A stretch of DNA of 47,988 nt from positions 1-47,988 of the forward strand of contig JACRPT010000030.1 of the NCBI GenBank assembly GCA_016223045.1, given 5' to 3'. This DNA comes from Candidatus Eiseniibacteriota bacterium. Lineage in GTDB: Bacteria > Eisenbacteria > RBG-16-71-46. Position 1 is the stretch's first letter; every line of letters starts with the position of its first letter. The notes beneath the pieces were generated by a model that saw only the letters and a list, made by a program, of their open reading frames with translations, was not told the DNA's origin and did not search any database. Made by a program: the position numbers and the translations under genes. This document shows, piece by piece, positions 31,562 to 38,640 of the stretch.

Positions 31562-32349
31562 CGCACCTCCCCGTCGAGCTGGGCGTAGTAGACCTTGGGC
31601 TCCGTGTTGAGCGCGGGCTTCAGCACGCCGATCTTGTTCATGCGCTGGAAGCGCACCAGCCGGCTCGCTTTGCTCCTGAGATCGCCGAAGATCCGCGCCT
31701 GCGTCGGACACACCTCGACGCACGCCGGCAGCAGGCCCCTGGTGATGCGGTGGTAGCAGAACGTGCACTTGTCCGCGGTGCTCGTGCGGTGGTCGAAGTA
31801 GCGCGCGCCGTACGGGCAGGCCTGGATGCAGTAGCGGCAGCCGATACAGCGGTCCTTGTCGATCAGCACCACGCCGTCCCGGGTCGAGAACGTGGCGCCC
31901 ACCGGGCAGACCTGGACGCACGGCGGATGCGCGCACTGGTTGCAGAGCTTCGGCACGAAGAACGTGCGCAGGACGTCCCGGTCTTCCTGCAGCTCGCCGC
32001 GCTGCTGCGGGTTGACGCTGATGCACTCGACCCGGGCCTCGCCGTCGTGCATCACGCGGTAGCGCTCGACCCAGGTGCGGAAGAAGAACGGCTCCTGCGG
32101 CACGTCGTTCTCGGCCTTGCAGGCCTCGGCGCAGCGATTGCAGCCGATGCACTTGTCGATCTCGATCCCCATCCCGTACCAGTGGTCGGCGGGCTGGTAG
32201 TCGCCCAGCCCCATGTCGGGCTCGGCATCCGGCTTCGCCGGCTTCGGCTTCCCGGGCCCGGCGGCCTCGGCCTGCCGGGCGAGCGTCTCCAGCAGCTGGC
32301 CGGCGGGAATGAACAGGATCATGCCCTTGAGGAACTGGCGCTTGTTCAT
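31558..32349 (-). CDS. Exported ferredoxin-like protein with four [4Fe-4S] clusters (HybA/NrfC/HmcB-type)
   Basis: CIGCNRCAEAC, CNQCAHPPCVQVC, CIGCRYCIQAC, CTFCYHRITRGLLPACVEVC; N-terminal KRQFLKGM Tat-like signal; ATGA overlap with nrfD-like gene. Confidence 0.9.
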   Translation of the reverse strand: MNKRQFLKGMILFIPAGQLLETLARQAEAAGPGKPKPAKPDAEPDMGLGDYQPADHWYGMGIEIDKCIGCNRCAEACKAENDVPQEPFFFRTWVERYRVMHDGEARVECISVNPQQRGELQEDRDVLRTFFVPKLCNQCAHPPCVQVCPVGATFSTRDGVVLIDKDRCIGCRYCIQACPYGARYFDHRTSTADKCTFCYHRITRGLLPACVEVCPTQARIFGDLRSKASRLVRFQRMNKIGVLKPALNTEPKVYYAQLDGEVR

Positions 32350-33080
32350 TCCATGCCCTCCGGCTGGTGCGGGTAGTGGCACTGCCAGCACAGGTAGGCG
32401 CCGCCGTGCGCGGCCAGGTCCACCTTTGGCGCGTCGGGGTTGGCGGCTCCGCTCGCGTGGCACTGCCCGCAGAACTCGCGGGTCTGTGGCTTGGTGGGGA
32501 GCGCGCTGCGCGGCGCGACCTTGTGCTGCTCGCTCGCGGTGTGGCAGGTCGTGCACTCGAGCAGCGCGTGGCTGGAGAGCGCCTTGGTGCGCGCGATCTG
32601 CGCGTGGCAGGCCGAGCACTCGTGAGGCACCTCGGGCGGCACCGGGTCGTGCGGGTTGTGGCAGGTGATGCAGGGCTTGAGCGGGTTGTGCGCGGTCGGG
32701 TTGATCTGCGGGAAGCCGGTCGGTCGGGCCGCGTCGTAGGCGTGGCACACCGGGCAGAACTTGCGGTCGCGCGGCGCGTACGGCTTCACCGTCATCGGGT
32801 CGTCGGCGTGTTTCGCCGAGGGGCCGTGGCAGGTCTCGCAGGCCACGTTCTTGTGGTAGCCGTGGCTCTTGGCGTCGAACTGCTCCTCGTGGCACTCGCG
32901 GCAGGCGAGGACGCCCGCGAAGCTCACCGGCCGCGCCACCTCGCGCTTGACCGCGTTGGCGCGGTGGAGCTTCGTCGAGAAGTAGGACGCCGGGATGACG
33001 ACGAAGCGGACGACGAGGACCGCCGCGAGCACCACGGCGGTCACCGCTGCGAGCCGGCGGACCTGCTCGGGGAACTTCAA
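32346..33080 (-). CDS. Octaheme c-type cytochrome, N-terminally membrane anchored
   Basis: 8 CXXCH (CRECH, CETCH, CPVCH, CITCH, CSACH, CTTCH, CGQCH, CWQCH); likely TTG start with aggaggt upstream. Confidence 0.85.
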   Translation of the reverse strand: MKFPEQVRRLAAVTAVVLAAVLVVRFVVIPASYFSTKLHRANAVKREVARPVSFAGVLACRECHEEQFDAKSHGYHKNVACETCHGPSAKHADDPMTVKPYAPRDRKFCPVCHAYDAARPTGFPQINPTAHNPLKPCITCHNPHDPVPPEVPHECSACHAQIARTKALSSHALLECTTCHTASEQHKVAPRSALPTKPQTREFCGQCHASGAANPDAPKVDLAAHGGAYLCWQCHYPHQPEGME

Positions 33081-33326
33081 CGGACCTCCTGTGCCCGAGG
33101 GATGAGCGGTGCTGCGGGAGGGCGGCGCGGCGCGAGGGTCCCGCCCGGCGCCCCATCGTGCTCGTGAGATGGAACGGTCGTCCAAGCTATCAGGGGTGGG
33201 GAGGCGCGGGAAGCACGGACCGCAGGGGCGGCATGCGCCGATGGTCCGCCACGCTCTGGTCCGATGGTCTACGTGGGCGCGGTGGACCGGGTCGCGGGCG
33301 TCACGCGCGGAAGCGCGACGCGTTGC

Positions 33327-35147
33327 TCAGTCGCTGCCGTGGCAGCCGGCGCAGGCCGCCTTCGCCGGCCGGAGCTGGCCGGCCTTCGGGTCGTGGCAGG
33401 CGCCGCACTCGGCGCCCATCTCGAGGTGCGCCCGGTGCGAGAACTCCCCGCGGAAGCTCGGGATCGTGCGCGTCGTCACGTCGGCGTGGCATCTGGTGCA
33501 CGCGCTCGCGGCGGTCTCGGCCTGCCGGTGATGGCAGGGCACGCAGCCCTCGCCGCCGAACCGCACCACCTCGCCGGGCGCGCGCTGGTCGTGCGGGCGG
33601 TGGCAGTCGCCACAGTCGAGCTTCGCGGTGGTGAGGTGCGGCGCGTGCGCGAACGCGTGGCCCGCGAACCCGCCCTTCTGCGATTCGACGCCCTGGTGGC
33701 AGAGCAGGCACTTCCCGGCGCCCACGGACACCATGGACCACGGGCGCTCGAGCGCCGCCAGACCCTTCGCGCGGCGTGCCGCGTTCATCTGCTGGTACGC
33801 CTGCTCGAGCAGCGCGTAGGCGAAGTTCACGTTGTGCACGCCCTTGCCCTGCTCGACCAGCTGGAAGTTGTGGCGCGCGTCGGTCCACGACTGCAGCGGC
33901 TCGAGGCCCATCGCGCCCACGCTGGACTCGAGCTCGCGGCGGAGCGCCGCGACGCGCTGCTCCATGCCCTGCTTCCACGCCTGGTAGATCCTCCCGTAGG
34001 CCGGGCCGTGGCACGACATGCAGCTCACCTCGTTGGCGCGCTGGATCACCGGCCCGAGCGGCCCCTTCGCGGCCTGCGCGATCATCAGACCCTGGTTGTG
34101 GCAGCCCTGGCAGGTCACGCCCGCCGCGAACATCGGCCCCGGCATGCGCGGCACGCCGCGGCCGCCGATGCCGGCGTAGAGGTCCTGCTGCGCCGAGTGC
34201 CCCGCGCCGTGGCACGACTCGCAGGCGCCGGCCGCGGCGCCCGCGGCGGCGGCCTCCGGCTTCGCCAGCCGCCCGTGCTCGATCTGCAGGTGGCAGGTCA
34301 TGCAGTCCACCTTGTGCTCGGTGACGTGCATGCGGTGCAGGTAGTCCCGGTCTCCGAACTTCGCCAGCCGGTCCGGCTGGTTGTGGCAGGTGACGCAGCG
34401 CTCGCGCGGCACGTTGCCCTCGCCGCGCACCACGCCCGAGTGGCACAGCCTGCAGTTCATGTCGAGGCGTGCGACCTGGCTGTGGTCGAACGCCACGCCC
34501 TCGACGGTGGTGACCTTGTCGGGGATCTGGTGGCAGTTCTGGCAGCGCCCGGAGCCGCCGTTGACCGGCTGGCCCTTGAAGTGGCACAACGCGCAGGTCG
34601 AGGAGGTCACGCTGATGTGGCTGCCCTGCACGATCTGCGAGTGGCACGAGGTGCAGCGGAGCTTCAGGCCGCGCCGGCTCTCGGTGAGGTGCGGCGTGTG
34701 GTCGAACAGCACGTTGTGGAAGACTTCCTTGCCTTCGAGCAGCCGGCGCTCGTGGCAGCGCAGGCAGGCCGCATCGTCCACCTCGGCCCACGGGTTGGTG
34801 CTGTAGGTGCCGGTGAAGTACTTCACCACCATCGAGAGCGCCTCGTACTTCTTGCGCAGCTCCGCGGTGATGCCCGGTGAGATGTGGCACTCGACGCAGG
34901 CGATCTGGTTGTGCTTCGAGTGCTTCCACGACTGGTAGTAGGGCTTCATGATGTGGCAGGTGCCGCAGAACGTCGGCGTCGAGGACACCTGCATCGCCAG
35001 CAGCATGGCGACGATCACCAGCCCGAGCGCGAGCCCGGCGCTCAGCGTGGCGATCCGGAGCCCGCGCGGCGTGAGCCGGCCGCCGCTGCTGCTCGCGACC
35101 CAGCGGCCGATCGGCGAATCGGGACCCAGGCCGGGGACCCGGGGCAT
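33327..35147 (-). CDS. 18-heme cytochrome with N-terminal NapC/NirT-like quinol dehydrogenase domain
   Basis: TM helix followed by PTFCGTCHIMKPYYQSWKHSKHNQIACVECHISPG (NapC/NrfH-like), 18 CXXCH in total. Upstream start at 35204 also possible. Confidence 0.88.
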   Translation of the reverse strand: MPRVPGLGPDSPIGRWVASSSGGRLTPRGLRIATLSAGLALGLVIVAMLLAMQVSSTPTFCGTCHIMKPYYQSWKHSKHNQIACVECHISPGITAELRKKYEALSMVVKYFTGTYSTNPWAEVDDAACLRCHERRLLEGKEVFHNVLFDHTPHLTESRRGLKLRCTSCHSQIVQGSHISVTSSTCALCHFKGQPVNGGSGRCQNCHQIPDKVTTVEGVAFDHSQVARLDMNCRLCHSGVVRGEGNVPRERCVTCHNQPDRLAKFGDRDYLHRMHVTEHKVDCMTCHLQIEHGRLAKPEAAAAGAAAGACESCHGAGHSAQQDLYAGIGGRGVPRMPGPMFAAGVTCQGCHNQGLMIAQAAKGPLGPVIQRANEVSCMSCHGPAYGRIYQAWKQGMEQRVAALRRELESSVGAMGLEPLQSWTDARHNFQLVEQGKGVHNVNFAYALLEQAYQQMNAARRAKGLAALERPWSMVSVGAGKCLLCHQGVESQKGGFAGHAFAHAPHLTTAKLDCGDCHRPHDQRAPGEVVRFGGEGCVPCHHRQAETAASACTRCHADVTTRTIPSFRGEFSHRAHLEMGAECGACHDPKAGQLRPAKAACAGCHGSD

Positions 35148-35310
35148 CAGTCCGGACCGGCCGTGGTCCGCGTCGCGAGAACGCGAGATGGCCGCGGGAT
35201 GCAAGGCGCGCCGCCCGCCCGCACCGCAGTCGGTGCCCTGGCCACCGTCGAGGAGCGGACGGGCAGCGCAACGTGGCAGACTGCGGCCAGATCGCGTTCG
35301 CAGCAGCGGG

Positions 35311-36645
35311 TCATGGCCGGTCCGGACTGCCCTTCCTCGCGCCCTGGTCGCGGTACCGCTTCAGGACGAGCAGCGTCAGCAGCAGGTAGAACCAGAACAG
35401 GATGAGGACGAACTTGCGCTGCCTCAGGTGCCCGAGCTTGCCGTAGATCTCGGACTGCACCTCGTGGCCCATCGAACGCGCGCGCGTGGTGAAGCCCGCG
35501 ACCACGTCCTCCTGGACCGCGTGCGCCGCAGGCAGGGCCTCGCGCAGGTAGGTGCGGGCCTCCTCGATGCGCGCGCGGTAGTCGTCGGTCTGGAGCGGGA
35601 CCGCGTCGGCCCGGGCGGTGAGCGCCGCCGCCTTCTCCACCTCGTCGGCGGCCGAGTGGTAGTCGGTCCAGATCCGCCGTCCCAGCGCCAGCGTCTTCGC
35701 GTCCTTCGCGTGGCACTGCGCGCACGAGCCGGCCAGCCGCTCGGGCTGAGCGGCCTGGACGGTGTGGGCCTCGTGGCAGGAGGCGCACTCGGGGCCGTCA
35801 TCGCCGCTCCTCGCGCGATAGTGTCCGCCGGCCATGAAGTAGCGGCGCTCGGCGGTGTGGCACTGGCCGCACACCTTGTCCACGTCGCCCAGCGCGGGGG
35901 GCGCGGCGCCGTGAACGCCGTGGCAGCTCACGCAGGTGGGCGCGCGCAGGTTGCCGCGGTCGTAGAGTTCGCGCGCGTGGACGCTTCCCATGTAGAGCCG
36001 GAACACGTCGGGCTTGCCGCGCTGTTTCATGAGCGTGCTGTCGCCGTGGCACGCGCCGCAGGTCCTGGGGATGTTGAGCGTGAACGTGCGGCTCGCCGGG
36101 TCCTTCGGCGGCAGGATGTCGTGAGCGCCGTGGCAGTCCGAGCACACCGCCACGCGCGTGTCGCCCCGCGCGAGCAGGCGGCCGTGCCCCGAGGTCTGGT
36201 AGAGCGCGTGCTGGTCCACCGGCAGGTTGTAGGGCCGCATGCGCGCCTCGCTCGAGTGGCACGAGGCGCACAGGGCGGGAACGTCCTTGCGCGCGGGCCG
36301 GCCCCTGAACCCGGCCCCGTGCGCGCTGGCGACCTCGAGGCTCCGGTCGTTGCCGCCGTGGCAGGAGGTGCAGCGCACGCCCTCCTCGGCGTGCTGGCTC
36401 TTCTCGAACTGGACGCGCTCGGTGGGATGGCACACGCCGCAGCGCCCGGAGCCGGGCGAGACCGCGGTGGGAGCGCTGGCGTCGGGGTTCGGGTTGCCGG
36501 GCTGGGCGAGCGCGAGCGCGGGCAGCAGCAGGAGGCCGGCCGCGAGCGACGCGAGCGCGGGCAGCGGCAGGAGGCCCGGCGCCAGCGCCCCACGCCGGCC
36601 ACCGCCGGCGTGCTCGATCGCAGGAGCGGAACGGGTCGCGGTCAT
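35311..36645 (-). CDS. Nine-heme c-type cytochrome with C-terminal TM helix (module B)
   Basis: 9 CXXCH (CGVCH, CTSCH, CASCH, CSDCH, CGACH, CVSCH, CGQCH, CASCH, CAQCH); C-terminal helical region and VLILFWFYLLLTLLVL; same architecture as 21995..23269. Confidence 0.9.
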   Translation of the reverse strand: MTATRSAPAIEHAGGGRRGALAPGLLPLPALASLAAGLLLLPALALAQPGNPNPDASAPTAVSPGSGRCGVCHPTERVQFEKSQHAEEGVRCTSCHGGNDRSLEVASAHGAGFRGRPARKDVPALCASCHSSEARMRPYNLPVDQHALYQTSGHGRLLARGDTRVAVCSDCHGAHDILPPKDPASRTFTLNIPRTCGACHGDSTLMKQRGKPDVFRLYMGSVHARELYDRGNLRAPTCVSCHGVHGAAPPALGDVDKVCGQCHTAERRYFMAGGHYRARSGDDGPECASCHEAHTVQAAQPERLAGSCAQCHAKDAKTLALGRRIWTDYHSAADEVEKAAALTARADAVPLQTDDYRARIEEARTYLREALPAAHAVQEDVVAGFTTRARSMGHEVQSEIYGKLGHLRQRKFVLILFWFYLLLTLLVLKRYRDQGARKGSPDRP

Positions 36646-36649
36646 GGCC

Positions 36650-36814
36650 TCACCTCCGCTCCAGCAGCGCGCCGGCGACGCTCAGCGCGACCCACACCGC
36701 GAGCACCGCGACGCCCGCCAGCCGGATGCGCCGGCGCGATCCCGGGCTGCCGTCGCCGCGCAGCAGCTGCGGCAGCAGCAGCACCGCGAAGGCGAGCGCC
36801 AGCAGCACCAGCCC
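36650..36814 (-). other. In-frame 3' continuation of the module B cytochrome b gene downstream of an amber codon
   Basis: Reading through TAG (36815-36817, minus strand) gives GLVLLALAFAVLLLPQLLRGDGSPGSRRRIRLAGVAVLAVWVALSVAGALLERR then TGA, ending 4 nt before the next ATG. Confidence 0.75.
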
Positions 36815-37783
36815 CTAGAGCCACGCCGGCACCGGCAGCCACTGGAGCGTCGCGTAGGGCGCGAGCATGTACCACGGCGGGCGGACCCCGCCCGGGGTCA
36901 CGTAGGGATCGGCCGCGGAAAGGAAGCGGAACGGCAGCACGGTCGCGAGCGTCACCAGCACGCCGAACAGGCCGACCGTGAGCATCAGCATGGTGTAGAG
37001 GTGGTCGCGGAACGTGGTGGTCGCCTCGGGCCGCCCCTCGGGCGCCGGGGAGAGGCCCACGCGCCGGAGCGTCGCGAAGGTGAAGTAGACGCACGCCGCG
37101 TAGAACGTGGGCAGCACCATCACGTGGAGCGCGTAGAAGCGGATCAGCACGTCGTCGTTCACCACCCGCCCGCCCAGCAGGAACGCCAGGATCGGCCCCG
37201 CGATCGGCAGCGCGAACACCACCTCCATGCCGCGCACGGTGGCCCAGTAGGAGTGCGCGTCCCAGGTGAGCAGCCGCCCGGTGAAGTCGAGCTGGAGCAC
37301 CAGCCACACCATCGCCACCGCGGTCCACCACAGCACCTCGCGCGGCGCGCGGTAGAGCCCGTCCCAGAACAGGCGCAGCAGCCGGATCACCACCACCGCC
37401 GCCAGCAGCCACGCGCCCCAGGCGTGCATCTGGTGCAGGAACCAGCCGGCCGGGAGGTCCCTCACGATGGTGCGCGTGCTCTCGAACGCGGCCTCGGGCG
37501 TCGGCTTGTAGTAGTAGGCGAGCAGCACGCCGGTGACCGCTTCGAGCGCGAACAGGATGGCGGTGAGCAACCCCAGCACGCGCGGGCCGCTCGCGTACTT
37601 CGGCACCGGCGTCTCGGCCACCTCGCGCAGCACCTCGCGCACCGGGCGGCTGGTGTCCACCGGCGTGATGACGAAGCCGAAGTGCGTGAGGAAGGAGAAG
37701 ATCTCGCTCAGGTTGATGCGGCGCTCGAGCCAGTCCACCCAGCTCGCGCGCCCGTTCGGGTCCGGCGGCCGCGTCGCGCTCAC
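36815..37783 (-). CDS. Divergent cytochrome b (module B), interrupted by in-frame amber stop
   Basis: HAWGAWLLAAVVVIRLLRLFWDGLYRAPRE, HVMVLPTFYAACVYFTFATL, PPWYMLAPY Qo motif; aligned with 20925..21998; GTG start overlapping the Rieske stop. Confidence 0.85.
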   Translation of the reverse strand: MSATRPPDPNGRASWVDWLERRINLSEIFSFLTHFGFVITPVDTSRPVREVLREVAETPVPKYASGPRVLGLLTAILFALEAVTGVLLAYYYKPTPEAAFESTRTIVRDLPAGWFLHQMHAWGAWLLAAVVVIRLLRLFWDGLYRAPREVLWWTAVAMVWLVLQLDFTGRLLTWDAHSYWATVRGMEVVFALPIAGPILAFLLGGRVVNDDVLIRFYALHVMVLPTFYAACVYFTFATLRRVGLSPAPEGRPEATTTFRDHLYTMLMLTVGLFGVLVTLATVLPFRFLSAADPYVTPGGVRPPWYMLAPYATLQWLPVPAWL

Positions 37784-38247
37784 AGGTGGACGAAGATCTC
37801 GCCGGCCCGCACCGACACGGCGTAGGTGGGGAGTGCGCGCGGTGGCGGCCCGGAGAGCACGTTGCCCGCGAGGTCGAAGCGCCCGTCATGGCACGGGCAC
37901 ACCAGCACGCGGCGCTCGCGGTCGAAGTCCACGATGCAGCGCACGTGCGTGCACACCGCGGAGAGCGCCACCACCCGCTCGGCGTCGAGGCGCACCACGT
38001 AGAACGGCGAGACCCCGTGCCGCACCAGGCGGCCCTCGCCGATCTTGAAGTCGTCGAGCAGGCCGGCGCTCACCAGGTGCCCGGCCACCTTCTCGCGGTG
38101 CTCGGGCGCGCGCAGGTAGGCGCCGACGACGCCCGCCGCGCCGAGGCCCCACAGGCCCAGGAAGGCGCGGGAGAGCCAGGTCAGGAAGCGGCGGCGGGTC
38201 GCGGGCTCGCCCGTCGCCGGTGCGGCGCGCTCCCTGGGTGCGGACAT
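37780..38247 (-). CDS. Rieske [2Fe-2S] protein (module B)
   Basis: CTHVRC ... CPCHDGRFD; N-terminal TRRRFLTWLSRAFLG Tat-like anchor; RBS agggagg. Confidence 0.88.
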   Translation of the reverse strand: MSAPRERAAPATGEPATRRRFLTWLSRAFLGLWGLGAAGVVGAYLRAPEHREKVAGHLVSAGLLDDFKIGEGRLVRHGVSPFYVVRLDAERVVALSAVCTHVRCIVDFDRERRVLVCPCHDGRFDLAGNVLSGPPPRALPTYAVSVRAGEIFVHL

Positions 38248-38261
38248 GAGGCCTCCCTGTG

Positions 38262-38289
38262 GCCGGTATCGGCCCGGGCCGATACCGGC
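38262..38289. promoter_or_regulatory. 28-bp perfect palindrome in the leader of the module B Rieske gene
   Basis: GCCGGTATCGGCCC|GGGCCGATACCGGC, 15 bp upstream of the Rieske start codon. Confidence 0.55.
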
Positions 38290-38640
38290 GGCTGCGGCGG
38301 CCGGCGGATGACCCGGGCTTGCGACGCGTGTCGGATCGTGGATGGGACGGGAATGGCGAGATGTCTTGCAACCAATATGCCGCCGGCCGCGGTGCGGGGC
38401 AACGGCGGATTCGCGGGCGCGAATCCCGCGGCGGGGCGTGCGCCGGCGCCGCGTGGGCTGCGGCCACGCGCACCCGGCGTGCGATCGGCGCCCGACAGGG
38501 CTGTCAGAGGCCTGCCACTCCGGGTCGGCGGCCCGCCTTTCGGTGGCCTTCCCCCGCGCGGTGCTCCCGGTGCCGGCGGTTCACCGTGCCGGCGGCTTTT
38601 CCTCGACGCGGGCGCGCGCCTGCGCTATCAACTCGGGTCC

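Noticed and set aside
36815-36817. Genome-wide amber reassignment as explanation for the interrupted cyt b
   Set aside because: TAG is used as the ordinary stop of several neighbouring genes, so a local mutation, sequencing error or readthrough is more likely.
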